Notes: generated by a model from the sequence alone, not told the origin. Counted from the first letter of the stretch, positions 24,367 through 34,179 are shown. The stretch is DNA of 48,310 nucleotides from Actinomadura sp. 6K520 (GCF_004349245.1 NZ_SMLC01000044.1:1-48310), one strand, 5' to 3'. Numbers and translations are program-made.

Positions 24367-25626
24367 GTGGACTTCGCGCTGCCCGACGACCTGATCCGGC
24401 TCCTGGCGGACCTGGACGCGTTCATCGATCGGGAGATCCTGCCGCTGCAGGCGCAGGACGATAACGAGCGCTTCTTCGACCACCGCCGTGAGTACTCCCG
24501 CACCGACTTCGAGAACGGGGGCGTGCCCCGTCCGGAGTGGGAGGAACTGCTGGGTGAGATGTTCCGCCGCGCGGACGCGGCGGGCTGGTTGCGCTACGGG
24601 CTGCCGAAGGAGGCGGGCGGCTCCGGCGGGACGAACCTGGACATGGCGGTGATCCGCGAGCACCTGGCGCACCGGGGTCTGGGACTGCACAACGACCTGC
24701 AGAACGAGGCGTCCGTGGTGGGGAACTTCCCCTTCGCGCACATGCTCTTGGAGTTCGGGACGCCCGAGCAGAAGCAGGAGTTCCTGGAGCCGATGCTGAC
24801 CGGCGCCAAGCGGATCGGGTTCGGGCTGACGGAGCCCGAGCACGGCAGCGACGCGACCTGGATGCAGACCACCGCGGTCCGCGACGGCGGGGACTGGGTC
24901 ATCAACGGCGCCAAGCGGTTCAACTCCGGGATGCACTCGGCCACCCACGACGTGGTGTTCGCCCGCACGGGCGGCAAGGACGGCGACGCCCGCGGCATCA
25001 CCGCGTTCTTCGTGCCCGCCGATACGCCGGGCTTCTCGGTCGACTACCACTGGTGGACGTTCAACATGCCCACCGACCACGCCGAGGTGACCATCCGCGA
25101 CGTCCGGGTGCCGCACTCGGCGATCTTCGGCGCGGAGGGCGAAGGGCTGGCGGTGGCGCAGACGTTCGTCCACGAGAACCGGATCCGGCAGGCGGCCTCG
25201 GGTGTCGGTGCCGGGCAGTACTGCATCGACCGCAGCGTCCGGTACGCCCGCGAACGCGTCACGTTCGGGCGGCCGCTGGCCACCCGGCAGGCGATCCAGT
25301 GGCCGCTGGTGGAGTTGCAGACCGAGGCCGAGATGCTGCGCGGGCTGATCCGCAAGACGGCCTGGGAGCTGGACCGGGTGCCGCACATGCAGATCAGCGA
25401 CCGGGTCTCGATGTGCAACTACCGGGCCAACCGGTTCGTGTGCGAGGCGGCCGACCGAGCGATGCAGGTGCACGGCGGCCTGGGCTACACCCGGCACGCC
25501 CCGTTCGAGCACATCTACCGCCACCACCGCCGCTACCGGATCACCGAGGGCGCCGAGGAGATCCAGATGCGCAGGGTCGCCGGCTACCTGTTCGGCTTCG
25601 CCGGGCCGAACAGGGCGCAGGGCTGA
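24367..25626 (+). CDS. Acyl-CoA dehydrogenase
   Basis: This 419-residue protein has the full FAD-dependent acyl-CoA dehydrogenase fold: FGLTEPEHGSDATWMQTTA for the FAD/substrate strand, VPHSAIFGAEGEGLAVAQ, RVTFGRPLATRQAIQ and the C-terminal MQVHGGLGYTRHAPFEHIYR with ITEGAEEIQ. The catalytic Glu is probably in that last segment. It acts in fatty-acid or branched acyl oxidation. The GTG start has AGGAGG four bases before it. Just upstream GTTAAACAAACGTTCA resembles operators of TetR lipid regulators, and a TetR gene follows 64 bases downstream. Confidence 0.92.
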   Translation: MDFALPDDLIRLLADLDAFIDREILPLQAQDDNERFFDHRREYSRTDFENGGVPRPEWEELLGEMFRRADAAGWLRYGLPKEAGGSGGTNLDMAVIREHLAHRGLGLHNDLQNEASVVGNFPFAHMLLEFGTPEQKQEFLEPMLTGAKRIGFGLTEPEHGSDATWMQTTAVRDGGDWVINGAKRFNSGMHSATHDVVFARTGGKDGDARGITAFFVPADTPGFSVDYHWWTFNMPTDHAEVTIRDVRVPHSAIFGAEGEGLAVAQTFVHENRIRQAASGVGAGQYCIDRSVRYARERVTFGRPLATRQAIQWPLVELQTEAEMLRGLIRKTAWELDRVPHMQISDRVSMCNYRANRFVCEAADRAMQVHGGLGYTRHAPFEHIYRHHRRYRITEGAEEIQMRRVAGYLFGFAGPNRAQG

Positions 25627-25690
25627 CACCGGATGACGAGGACCGGCCGGCGGCCCGCCGAGGCTAGGGTGGCCGGCGGGAGGTGGTCGC

Positions 25691-26350
25691 GTGGCGAGTG
25701 GTGTCGTGCCCGATCCCGACGCCTGCCCGGCGCCCGCGCGATCCCGCCCGGCGACGCCGGCGCGCCCGGCACCGGGGCCCGGCGAGGAGGGGATCCTGAA
25801 GGCCGCGGTCGCGGTGATGGCCGAGAACGGCTACCACGGCACGTCGGTCCGCGACATCGCGGTGCGGGCGGGGCTGAGTCCCGGCGCGCTCTACTACCAC
25901 TTCGAGTCCAAGCAGGAACTCCTCGCGACGATCATGGAGCGCGGGATCGAGGAGCTGCTGCGGCGGACCCGCACGGCCCTCGCCGAGGCCGGGGACGCCC
26001 CCGCCGCCCGGTTGCGGGCGATCGTCCGGACCCACGTGCTGTTCCATCTGGAGGACCAGCGGGGCACCATGCTCGGCACGAGCGAGCTGCGCGCCCTGGA
26101 GGAGCCGGTGCGGACCCGTCATCTGGGCAAGCGGCACCAGCAGCAGCACTTCTTCGACGACGTCGTGGTGCAGGGCACCGAGCGCGGCGCGTTCGGTACG
26201 CCGATCCCCCTGGAGGCTTCCCGCGCGATCGTCGTGATGTGCACCGGCGTGGCCGGCTGGTTCTCGCCGGAGGGCCCGCTCAGTCGCACCGAGATCGCGC
26301 TGCGCTACGAGAGGCTCGCACTTGACATGGTCTGCGCCGGCCAGAGCTGA
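25691..26350 (+). CDS. TetR-family transcriptional regulator
   Basis: The protein is 219 residues. A Pro/Ala-rich N-terminus of ~30 residues precedes a clear TetR helix-turn-helix (AAVAVMAENGYHGTSVRDIAVRAGLSPGALYYHFESKQELLATIM). The C-terminal ligand domain resembles regulators of fatty-acid degradation (KstR/FadR group). It is co-directional with the acyl-CoA dehydrogenase, which it probably controls through the ACAAACGTT-containing element ahead of that gene. GTG start; an internal start would shorten only the disordered N-terminus. Confidence 0.9.
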   Translation: MASGVVPDPDACPAPARSRPATPARPAPGPGEEGILKAAVAVMAENGYHGTSVRDIAVRAGLSPGALYYHFESKQELLATIMERGIEELLRRTRTALAEAGDAPAARLRAIVRTHVLFHLEDQRGTMLGTSELRALEEPVRTRHLGKRHQQQHFFDDVVVQGTERGAFGTPIPLEASRAIVVMCTGVAGWFSPEGPLSRTEIALRYERLALDMVCAGQS

Positions 26351-26465
26351 GCCCCGCGGGCGGGAGGACGGCTGATGGCCGCCGGCACCTGCACGCCTTC
26401 CGCCGCGCACCCGGCGAAGGCATCGGACTTGGGCTGTCGACCGTCGCCTCGCCCTGGCCGCGGCA

Positions 26466-27416
26466 CTAGTCCGTCGCACGGGTGAGGCGGGCCGTCAGTG
26501 TCCGGATGTGCTCGACCAGTTCCGGGGGTTCGTGCACCTGGAAGTCGAACCCCTTGGTCGTCACGTAGATGGCCAGTTCGTCCAGGGAGTCGGATCCGGC
26601 CCGCAGGGTGCAGCTGTGCTCGTCGATCGGCTCCAGCGTCCCAGTGGTCGGGGCGATCCGTTCCGCAGCGGTCTCGGCGCTCACCTGCAGGGTGAACCGG
26701 GCCTGGTAGCGGTAGGCCGAGGTGGAGATCGCCCGGGAGGTGTAGCCGCTGAGATCGGGGTCCGGAGGTTCGCGCGGGGTGAAGCGGGGGCCGGTGGGCG
26801 TGCGCGGGACCAGGCGGTCCACGCGGTAGGTGCGCCAGTCCCGGCGGTCGACGTCCCAGCCGATGAGGTACCAGCGGCGGCCCGTGTGCACCAGCCGGTG
26901 CGGCTCGGTCGTGCGGACGCCGCCGGTTCCGTCGTGGGTCCGGTAGTCGAAGCGCAGGCACAGCGAGTCGCGGCAGGCGGTCGCGATGGCGGTGAGGGTG
27001 CCGGGGTCGACGGTGGGGCCGCCGGCCGCCATCGGCACCGTCACCGACCGCAGCGCGTTGATCCGGTGGCGCAGCCTGGACGGCAGTACCTGTTCGAGCT
27101 TGGCCAGCGCCCGCACCGAGGTCTCCTCGATCCCGGTGATCGAACCGCCGACGGCGGTGCGCAGGCTCATCGCGACCGCGACGGCCTCGTCGTCGTCCAG
27201 CAGCAGGGGCGGCAGGTCCGCGCCGACCCCCAGCCGGTAGCCGGCGGTGCCCGCGGTGGCCAGCACGGGATAGCCGAGGTCGCGCAGCCGGTCGATGTCG
27301 CGGCGCACGGTCCGCGGAGTGACGTCCAGCCGCTCGGCCAGTTCCGCGCCGGACCAGTCGCGCCGGGTCTGCAGGAGCGAGAGCAGCCGCAGCAGCCGTG
27401 CCGAGGTTTCCCACAT
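26466..27416 (-). CDS. WYL-domain transcriptional regulator (HTH-WYL)
   Basis: The protein is 316 residues. A DeoR-type winged helix (SGAELAERLDVTPRTVRRDIDRLRDLGYPV) is followed by a WYL domain around residues 140-200 (LRFDYRTHDG, HRLVHTGRRWYLIGWDVDRRDWRTYRVDR) and a C-terminal WCX extension. WYL regulators sense nucleic-acid or nucleotide signals or other ligands; this subtype is common next to metabolic genes. It is divergent from an epoxide hydrolase with a 63-base spacer. A long frame on the same strand in another phase is a shadow. Confidence 0.92.
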   Translation of the reverse strand: MWETSARLLRLLSLLQTRRDWSGAELAERLDVTPRTVRRDIDRLRDLGYPVLATAGTAGYRLGVGADLPPLLLDDDEAVAVAMSLRTAVGGSITGIEETSVRALAKLEQVLPSRLRHRINALRSVTVPMAAGGPTVDPGTLTAIATACRDSLCLRFDYRTHDGTGGVRTTEPHRLVHTGRRWYLIGWDVDRRDWRTYRVDRLVPRTPTGPRFTPREPPDPDLSGYTSRAISTSAYRYQARFTLQVSAETAAERIAPTTGTLEPIDEHSCTLRAGSDSLDELAIYVTTKGFDFQVHEPPELVEHIRTLTARLTRATD

Positions 27417-27438
27417 GACGTGCAGTCTGCCCGCTACC

Positions 27439-27457
27439 TAGGACCGAACTTGACCTA
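27439..27457. promoter_or_regulatory. Possible operator between WYL regulator and epoxide hydrolase
   Basis: TAGGACC...TGACCTA forms an imperfect dyad (five of six outer positions) between the divergent starts. The hydrolase ATG has no ribosome site and TAGCGT lies 8 bases before it, which suggests a leaderless transcript. Confidence 0.3.
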
Positions 27458-27479
27458 ACCGCCTCGTAGCGTCGTCTTC

Positions 27480-28634
27480 ATGGAGCACAACAGCGAGATC
27501 CGGCCCTTCACCATCGACATCCCGCAGGCCGACCTGGACGACCTGGCCGACCGGCTCTCCAGGACCCGGTGGACCACCGACCTGCCCGATGCGGGATGGA
27601 GCCGCGGAGTGCCGGTGAGCTACCTCAAGGGGCTGGCCGAGTACTGGCGCGACGGCTACGACTGGCGCGTCCACGAGCGGCGGCTCAACTCCTGGCCCCA
27701 GTTCACCACCGAGATCGACGGGCAGAACATCCACTTCCTGCACGCGCGCTCGCCCGAGCCGGACGCGCTGCCGCTCATCATGACCCACGGCTGGCCCGGC
27801 TCGGTCGTGGAGTTCCTGGACGTCATCGGCCCGCTGACCGACCCCCGGGCGCACGGCGGCGACCCGGCGGACGCGTTCCACCTGGTGATCCCCTCCATCC
27901 CCGGGAGCGGGTTCTCCGGGCCGACCGGTGGGGCCGGCTGGGACACCGGCCGGGTGACCAGGGCGTTCGCCGAGCTGATGAACCGGCTCGGCTACGACCG
28001 CTACGGCGCGCAGGGCGGCGACACCGGCGCGGTCATCTCCCCGGGGCTCGGCCGGCTCAACCCCGGCAAGGTGGTCGGTGTGCACGCCAACGGGCTCTCC
28101 GCGTTCACCGAGGTCGACCCCGAGGAGACCGCGGAGCTGACCGAGGCCGAGCGGGCACGGCTCAAGCACCTGGAGTACCTGAAGACCGAGCAGTCCGGCT
28201 ACATGATGATCCAGATCAGCCGGCCGCAGACCCTCGCGCACGCGCTGCACGACTCCCCGGTCGGGCAACTCGCCTGGATCGTGGAGAAGTTCAAAGAATG
28301 GACCGACCCGGCCGCCGAACTCCCCGAAGACGCGGTGGACCGGGACATGCTCCTCACCAACGTGACGCTGTACTGGCTGACCGGCACCGCCGGATCCTCC
28401 GCCAACAGCTACTACGAGACCGCGCACGCCGGAGCCTGGGCCGCGAGCGAGCGTTCCACGGTACCGACCGGCGTCGCGGTCTTCCCCCTGGACGTGTCGA
28501 TCCGCCGCACCGCCGAACTCGAACACACCATCGTGCACTGGTCCGAGTTCGACCGCGGCGGCCACTTCGCCGCCATGGAGGCCCCCGACCTGCTCGTCGG
28601 CGACATCCGCGAATTCTTCGGCAAGCTGCGCTGA
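27480..28634 (+). CDS. Epoxide hydrolase (microsomal EPHX1-like alpha/beta hydrolase)
   Basis: This 384-residue protein opens with the EHN domain (residues ~5-110, [20 protein letters not shown]). The alpha/beta-hydrolase core follows, with oxyanion segment THGWPGS and nucleophile [10 protein letters not shown], Asp replacing Ser as in all epoxide hydrolases. The catalytic acid and base are in the C-terminal part; the base should be the His in [10 protein letters not shown]. It hydrates epoxides to diols. It is divergent from a WYL regulator that may control it. Confidence 0.92.
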   Translation: MEHNSEIRPFTIDIPQADLDDLADRLSRTRWTTDLPDAGWSRGVPVSYLKGLAEYWRDGYDWRVHERRLNSWPQFTTEIDGQNIHFLHARSPEPDALPLIMTHGWPGSVVEFLDVIGPLTDPRAHGGDPADAFHLVIPSIPGSGFSGPTGGAGWDTGRVTRAFAELMNRLGYDRYGAQGGDTGAVISPGLGRLNPGKVVGVHANGLSAFTEVDPEETAELTEAERARLKHLEYLKTEQSGYMMIQISRPQTLAHALHDSPVGQLAWIVEKFKEWTDPAAELPEDAVDRDMLLTNVTLYWLTGTAGSSANSYYETAHAGAWAASERSTVPTGVAVFPLDVSIRRTAELEHTIVHWSEFDRGGHFAAMEAPDLLVGDIREFFGKLR

Positions 28635-28906
28635 CACCGCCGCGGCACCGGCCCGGACCGGGCCGGGTCGCAGCCCCGTACGGAAGCCGCAACCTGGCGG
28701 GACGGCCGGTCGCAGCACCTCGTGCGGTGCGCCCGTCCGCTCGCCGTCGTCCGAGCGGCAGCGAGCATCCCGTGGGGTACGTCCCGGACACCTCCGGTAA
28801 CCAGGGCGGGGTATCTTCGGCGACCAGTTCGCCAGGAATCCCGGGCCGGAACCGTCGGTGGGCTTGATTAGGCTGTCCCCGGTTCGGGCCTGGGAGGGGC
28901 GGCATA

Positions 28907-29983
28907 GTGCGGGACGTCGACATTGCTCGCTGGCGGTTGCGCAGTCAGCACCTGGTCTGGCCCCACGCCGGGTCGGCAGGTGAGGCGGTGGGGTCACTGC
29001 TGGCCGTCCAGGCAGAGAACCCGAGTCAGGTGGCTTGGGCGGTGGCCTCGCGGACACAGAAACCCGACCGAGCCGACCTCGCGTCCCTCCTCGACGACGG
29101 CGCCGTCCTGCGCACGCACGTGCTGCGCCCGACGTGGCACTACGTGCGGGCCGAGGACATCGGCTGGCTGCTCGACCTGACCGGACCCCGCGTACGGCGG
29201 GTCACCGGCCAGCAGCTACGCAATACGCACGGCCTCGACGAACCTTCCGTCGACCGGGCCATCGCCGCCGTCACGGAGGCACTGGCGAGCCGGGGACAGC
29301 TCACCCGCGCGCAACTGGCCGAGGAGTTGCGCGAGCGCGGTGTCGGGGGCAGCAAGCAGATGCTGGTGATCCTGCTGGCCCACGCCGAACTGGACGGTCT
29401 GATCTGCAGCGGCCGGGTCGTCGACGGCGAGCACACCTACGCGCTGATGGCCGAGCGCGTGCCGACACCACGGCGGCTCTCCCGGACCGAGGCCCTGGCC
29501 GAACTCGCGCTGCGCTACTTCACCGGGCATGGCCCGGCCACGGAACGCGACCTCGCCTACTGGGCGACACTCACCCTCACCGACGTACGCTCCGGCCTGC
29601 AACAGGTGCGTGATCGGCTCGACTCGTTCGAGCACGACGGGCGCACCTTCTGGCACGCCCCCGCGGAAGCTCCCCGCGAACCGCAGGACCCCGCGGGCCA
29701 TCTTCTGCAGATCCTGGACGAGACATACCGCGGCTACCAGGACTCCCGCTGGGTACTGGACGCCGCCGGCGACGTGCCGCGCACCCGGGAGTCCGCAATC
29801 GGGATGGCCCTGGTCGACGCACAGCTCCTTGCCGCAATGAAGCGCACCATCGGCCGCGACCATGTGCGCTTCGACCTGCGCCCTTACCGCGTCCTGACAC
29901 CGTCACAGACCGAGGCCCTGAACCATGCCGCCGGCCAGTACGGCGAGTACCTCCAACTCAAGGCCGAGATCACCCTGCTGTGA
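28907..29983 (+). CDS. AlkZ-like winged-helix DNA glycosylase family protein (HTH_42)
   Basis: The protein is 358 residues. Its order of elements fits the HTH_42/AlkZ family: ARWRLRSQHL, LLAVQAENPSQVAWAV (site of the family's Gln-x-Gln motif, here Q-A-E), VLRTHVLRPTWHYV, then tandem winged helices with YFTGHGPATERDLAYWATL. Some members unhook interstrand crosslinks and protect antibiotic producers; others have unknown roles. Here the second Gln of the QxQ motif is Glu, so activity is uncertain. GTG start with GGAGGGG a few bases before it. It stands alone, on the edge of a decayed segment. Confidence 0.82.
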   Translation: MRDVDIARWRLRSQHLVWPHAGSAGEAVGSLLAVQAENPSQVAWAVASRTQKPDRADLASLLDDGAVLRTHVLRPTWHYVRAEDIGWLLDLTGPRVRRVTGQQLRNTHGLDEPSVDRAIAAVTEALASRGQLTRAQLAEELRERGVGGSKQMLVILLAHAELDGLICSGRVVDGEHTYALMAERVPTPRRLSRTEALAELALRYFTGHGPATERDLAYWATLTLTDVRSGLQQVRDRLDSFEHDGRTFWHAPAEAPREPQDPAGHLLQILDETYRGYQDSRWVLDAAGDVPRTRESAIGMALVDAQLLAAMKRTIGRDHVRFDLRPYRVLTPSQTEALNHAAGQYGEYLQLKAEITLL

Positions 29984-30094
29984 CCGCAGCACCCGGAGAA
30001 CGAACCGTCAGCCCGACGGACGCTCGGCCGAAGACCTCGGCGGCAACCCAACCGCTGTACAGCAGCACCACCGAATGCCCAGGTACCTACGCCT

Positions 30095-30679
30095 TTACGC
30101 GTCCTCGTCGCCGTTCAAAGCTCGCATGAACCAGTCGAGAGAACCAGTCTTCTGCGCCTCCTCGGCGAGAAGCCTCGCGGACGCGGTCTGAAGCTGAGCG
30201 AGTGAGCTGTCTATCCACGGCTGGGTGTTCTGGTTGCCGTGCTCCCGGTACTCGACTGCCTGAATGAGGCACTCAAGCTTGTCCGCGTCGCGGGCGCACA
30301 TCGCCTCGGCGCTGACCTTGCCTTCGTACTCCGCGACGACACCCGTGATCATCGCAGAGACCACCTCGGGCAGACCGCGCGTCTGACGCTCGGTGACCTG
30401 CTCGTTGGGCGCCTTCTTCACATACGGCTTGGCTAGATACGGGATGTCGGTGAGGCGCGTTTCCTGGGTGTCGTGGAAGAGGCTGAGCAACGCGGCGCGC
30501 TCGGGATCGGCACCCTCCATCGCGGCCAGGACGCTCGCGATGATCGCCGTACGGAGCGAGTGATCGGCGATGCTCTCGGGGTCCTTCACACCTGCCACAA
30601 GCCACCCGGTGCGCTTGTAGCGCTTGAGAAGCCCGATCTCGTACAGGAAACCCGCCAGCCGCTCCGTCTCGTTCGCCAT
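30095..30679 (-). CDS. HD-domain phosphohydrolase (YfbR-like)
   Basis: This 194-residue protein has an HD domain with metal ligands at IADHS (His40), LFHDTQE (His69, Asp70) and the later Asp in CARDADKLE. It fits the 5'-deoxynucleotidase/HDDC2-like group. The ATG at 30679 gives the conserved MANETERLAGFLYEIGLLK start; the frame extends upstream through unrelated sequence. It is intact although the gene just before it is frameshifted. Confidence 0.85.
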   Translation of the reverse strand: MANETERLAGFLYEIGLLKRYKRTGWLVAGVKDPESIADHSLRTAIIASVLAAMEGADPERAALLSLFHDTQETRLTDIPYLAKPYVKKAPNEQVTERQTRGLPEVVSAMITGVVAEYEGKVSAEAMCARDADKLECLIQAVEYREHGNQNTQPWIDSSLAQLQTASARLLAEEAQKTGSLDWFMRALNGDEDA

Positions 30680-30692
30680 GCGCGCCCTTCTC

Positions 30693-31041
30693 TCAACGGC
30701 CGTCCGCCATACGTAGACCGTAGAGGACCTCTTTCCAACTCCCGTAGATCGTATGAGCGGCGACATCGATGTAGACGTTCGTCGGCTCCAGCTTGGCCAC
30801 CAGATGAGCCGGCAGCTTCGTGCCTCTCCAGGACCGCGTGGGCAACTCGACCATGAAGTGTCGGCCGTCTGCGGCTCGGTGATCTCGCCAAGCCAGTGCG
30901 CTCCGGAACGCACAACCGCCCATGACGGCGACCAGTCGGCGGAACGCTGAGACCCCCCTCCTCCTCGTACTGCATGCCCGTCAGCCATTCCGCCGTCTCT
31001 ACGGAATCATCGAAGTCGCGACGTAATGCACCTGCCGACAA
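30693..31041 (-). pseudogene. Frameshifted small gene of unknown family
   Basis: Three minus-strand frames together give one protein-like sequence: TTG-started SAGALRRDFDDSVETAEWLTG, then VVRSGAHWLGEITEPQTAD, then GRHFMVELPTRSWRGTKLPA and NVYIDVAAHTIYGSWKEVLYGLR, with stop at 30693. Two shifts are needed. The first falls at the six-C run 30953-30958, the second near 30865. I do not recognise the family. It ends 13 bases before the HD gene and would have been co-transcribed. Confidence 0.45.
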
Positions 31042-31221
31042 AGAAGCATTCCGTCAACGCTGCCGACATCGGCCGCGACGGGAAGGTGAACGCGGCACAT
31101 CGGTCAAGAAGGACGGCCGCTGACCCGACACCGCCCACGAGGTCATGTCAGTGAACGGTCGGGTGATCACCCATGTGGAAAGCGGATGCTCGTCCGGCAG
31201 ACCGGACAGCGGGGCGGTCCA

Positions 31222-31806
31222 TCATTCGGGAGCGGGCCATTCCTCGGCCAGGAGCGCGTATGAGAGACCGTCGAGCCACCCCTTGGTGCGGTGGAGAGAC
31301 TCTCTCACCGTGTGCTGTTCGCGGCGCATCCCAACCCGCTCCATCAGCCGCCACGAAGGTTCGTTGTCGTAGAAACATTCCGCGTACAGGCGGCGCAGGC
31401 CAAGACCCCTGAAGGAGACGTCGATGAGGGCGCGTACAGCTTCGGTGGCGTAGCCCTTGCCACCGTAGGAGGGATCCAGCGTCCACCCGAGCTCTCCTTG
31501 GACGCTTTTCGCCTGGTCAGCGACCTCCTCCTGGGCCCAAGCGTCCTGGACCCGCAGCGTCAGATCGCCGATCACCCGGCCGTCCAGTTCGACGATGAGC
31601 AGGTCTGCGAGCCGCTCCTCGCTGAGAAAACGCTCACGGTAGTCGTCGTACGTCGGCGTGGCGGCCACGACCCATTCTTGAATCTCCGGCAGCTGCCGGA
31701 AGGCCCAGGTCGCGTCCAGGTCGTCGGGGGCAGCCCGGCGCAACAGCAGTCGGTCGGTCGAGATCGGCCAGTCCAGCGTGTCAAGGGGGTGGCGCATGGG
31801 CTTCAT
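31222..31806 (-). CDS. GNAT-family N-acetyltransferase
   Basis: This 194-residue RimJ/RimL-like acetyltransferase starts with STDRLLLRRAAPDDLDATW, contains the acetyl-CoA loop YGGKGYATEAVRALIDVSF (after LGWTLDPS), and the conserved NEPSWRLMERVGMRRE. It modifies a small molecule or protein N-terminus. ATG starts at 31806 and 31797 are equally likely. It is intact within a decayed region. Confidence 0.85.
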   Translation of the reverse strand: MKPMRHPLDTLDWPISTDRLLLRRAAPDDLDATWAFRQLPEIQEWVVAATPTYDDYRERFLSEERLADLLIVELDGRVIGDLTLRVQDAWAQEEVADQAKSVQGELGWTLDPSYGGKGYATEAVRALIDVSFRGLGLRRLYAECFYDNEPSWRLMERVGMRREQHTVRESLHRTKGWLDGLSYALLAEEWPAPE

Positions 31807-32027
31807 GCTGGCAGAGAGCCGTGGTGACACACAAAACGGACTACTGCGGGCGACGTCCCAACAATGACGCGGCGATCGCCCTACCGGAACTGACAGGACA
31901 CCGAAGCGACCAGGGCTCCCGGAAACCCGCATTCTGAAATCAAGCGCTCTGCTGCACCGCAACCTGCGCCGCCACGGCACCGTCTACAACACCCTCGTCG
32001 CCACCTGCGAGATTCAGGGCAGCATCG

Positions 32028-32246
32028 TCACGAGCCCGTCGGCCGCGACGCCGTCCTGATCAATGCGCGGTCAGCGGTGCGCGTCTGCCTGCGCAACCGA
32101 GTGAGGACGTGGCGGGCGTCGGCGGCGACCCCGCGCAGCGTTGCCGAGGCGAACGAGCGCTGGACATCGGACGCCCGCACCGCCTGCCCAGCCGGGTCGT
32201 CCAAGGAGGCGCCGGGCGCCTCGGGCAGGTGCGCAGTTGTGGTCAC
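32028..32246 (-). CDS. Short hypothetical protein
   Basis: This 72-residue frame starts with GTG, preceded by AAGGAA at good spacing, and reads TTTAHLPEAPGASLDDPAGQ followed by an Arg/Ala-rich helical stretch. It may be a small real protein or the N-terminal remnant of a longer one; the rest of the decayed region favours a remnant. Confidence 0.3.
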   Translation of the reverse strand: MTTTAHLPEAPGASLDDPAGQAVRASDVQRSFASATLRGVAADARHVLTRLRRQTRTADRALIRTASRPTGS

Positions 32247-32358
32247 GGTGTTCCTTTCTTCTCGGTGTCGGCGGGCGGACTGCAGGATGAGCCGCTGTCG
32301 AAGTCGTCGCGAGCCCGTTCGAGGGCGTGGTCGGCAACCCGGGCGCCGTGGCGCCGGC

Positions 32359-32715
32359 TCAGGAAGCGGCCGATGGCAGCCGTGCCGCCAGGACGGCCTG
32401 GCCCAAGGCTGCGAGGTCGTCGTTCAGCCGGGGGGCGCCTGCGCAGGTGTCCGATGCGGCTGAGGTCGTTGACGATGGCGAGAACGGCCTGGGTGATCAC
32501 GCGCGCTTCGGGTTCGGTGAGGCCGGGTCGGCGGGTGGTGAGGAGCTGGCCCCATTCGCCGACGTAGTCGTGCTGCAGGCGGCGGATGGCGTGCCGCTGC
32601 TCGTCGGGCAGGTGCACGACCTCGGTGATCAGGGCGCCGGTGAGGTGGCTGGAGGTGACGGTCAGCTCGATGTAGGACCGCAGGAGCAGCGCGAGGGCCT
32701 GCTCGGGGGTGGACG
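32359..32715 (-). pseudogene. TetR regulator, C-terminal fragment with frameshift
   Basis: The minus strand reads STPEQALALLLRSYIELTV, LTGALITEVVHLPDEQRHAI and EARVITQAVLAIVNDLSRIG, a TetR ligand-binding domain. A shift at the six-G run 32430-32435 is needed to continue into LNDDLAALGQAVLAARLPSA and the stop at 32359. The HTH half is missing, so the gene is dead or the region is rearranged. Confidence 0.55.
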
Positions 32716-32805
32716 AGGTGCCCGTGCAGGGCGCGCATGCAGGTCCATTCCACGATGCCGACCAGGTAGCCGGTGGCCAGGACGGGGGCATGGCGGCGAA
32801 GTGGT
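32716..32805 (-). pseudogene. Hotdog thioesterase, N-terminal fragment
   Basis: On the minus strand VLATGYLVGIVEWTCMRALH resembles the first helix of FlK-like hotdog thioesterases (fluoroacetyl-CoA thioesterase group). It runs directly into the TetR fragment in another frame. The matching C-terminal part is found on the opposite strand at 32925-33117. Confidence 0.4.
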
Positions 32806-32924
32806 CGGCACCGCCACGGTCATCCAGGCGGCCCGGCCCGCCCTCACCACGGCCGACGCGGACCTGCTGGCCTGGGCACTGTTCTCCGTCTTCGCCAGCC
32901 CCTCCCACCACGCGGTGGGAAGTC

Positions 32925-33117
32925 CACGAACAGACCCTGGGCGTCCACGTCGACCTCAGCCGCCAAGCCCCACACCACCCTGACCGTCCACGCCCACGAC
33001 GACGCCACCGTCTGCCAGGGAACCCACCGCCGCGCCGTCATCAACACCGAACGCTTCCACGCACGACTCCGCACCCGAACCACCACGCCCCATCCAAACC
33101 GACCAGAATCGCGCTAA
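32925..33117 (+). pseudogene. Hotdog thioesterase, C-terminal fragment
   Basis: The plus strand reads TLGVHVDLSRQAP in one frame and, after a shift near 32965-32975, LTVHAHDDATVCQGTHRRAV with INTERFHARL in the next, ending at 33117. GVHVDLSH...AP and GTHRRAVI are typical of FlK/thioesterase beta-strands. The middle is short, as if deleted. Confidence 0.45.
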
Positions 33118-33161
33118 TGGATCGGGGGTGATTGAGTCACAGACCGGCCGAACACAAATGA

Positions 33162-34128
33162 TCAGGGCGAGTCTTCCCCAGCGGCCAGCCACTGGCCGAC
33201 CGCCTCGACGTAGCCGCCTGACGCTTCCAGCGGCAGAAGATGCCCGACCGTCGCGAAGACGCGCCGTTCCCAGTCGGGTCGCCGTCTGGCCAGATCGTCG
33301 ATCGCGCTTTGGGGGATGAGGCCGTCCTGGTCACCCCAGAGCAGCAGCACGGGCGCGTCCACGGCGGCGATCGCCTGGTGGATGGGCCGCTGGTCGATGA
33401 ACAAGGCCGACATCACCGAGGCGAAGGCCGTGACGGCGTCCCCGAGCCGCTGCGGTTGCGCGCTGCGCACTTCGGCGTTCAGCAGTGCGGTCATGTCCGG
33501 CGACAACCACGACAGGTCCCCACCGGCAATCTTGCCGCTCCCCCGGTTGCCCGAGTCGGTGACCATTTTCAGCTTGAGGTCGAGCAGGCGTCGACCGGCC
33601 AGGCGCAGCACGGCCCGCGCCACCGGTGGCCCGACCGCCAGGCCCATCCTGCCCAGGGTGCGCCAGAACAGCACCTCGCCGGCGGGCAGCGGACCGGGCA
33701 GCGCGGGGGCCGCGAGCACGACCCGTCCGACCCGTTCGGGGGGCCGAACCGGCGAACAGCACCGCCACCAGCCCGCCCATGGACCAACCATGGACGACCG
33801 CGTCCTGGATGCCCAGCCGAGCGGCGAAGGCCCTCAAGAAGCGTGCGTTCGGCGCGGCCTTGGCCGCCCGAGAGTGCGGCGAGACAGTGTGGCCGAACAA
33901 CGTTCCCGGCAGATCGGGGGCGACGACCGGCCCCAGCGCGCTCAGCGGCGCGATGAGATCCAGCAACATCGACGCGCTGCCCGCCATCGGGTGAATCAGC
34001 AGATGGGTGGGCCCCGCCTGGCCGGCACCGGCGCTCAGAAAGTGCACGCTGGTTCCGCAGACATCGATCTCCTGGCTGCGGATCCCGGCCCACCGCGGGG
34101 ACAGTACCCCCCAGTCGGCATGACGCAT
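33162..34128 (-). pseudogene. Alpha/beta hydrolase interrupted by a frameshift
   Basis: The gene starts at the ATG at 34128 with GGAGGAGG upstream. Frame 1 runs through VHFLSAGAG, THLLIHPMAGS and the nucleophile elbow VHGWSMGG. At the six-G run 33738-33743 the reading must move to a second frame, which carries VGRVVLAAPALPGPL, the acid LLLWGDQDGLIP and the base VFATVGHLLPLE, to a stop at 33162. The total length is one base over a multiple of three. All catalytic residues are otherwise intact, so a recent single-base event or a sequence error is likely. Confidence 0.7.
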
Positions 34129-34179
34129 ACTTCCTCCTCCACCTGGCTATGAGCAGGAGCCCGCTGCGCTCAGGCGGGT

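Noticed and set aside
26305..27414. 369-residue minus-strand frame over the WYL regulator
   Set aside because: The WYL and HTH motifs lie in the other phase; this frame is Pro/Arg/His-rich.
30605..30625. GCGCTTGTAGCGC as another copy of the TGTAG palindrome
   Set aside because: It lacks the TACA arm, lies inside the HD-domain coding sequence and matches by chance.
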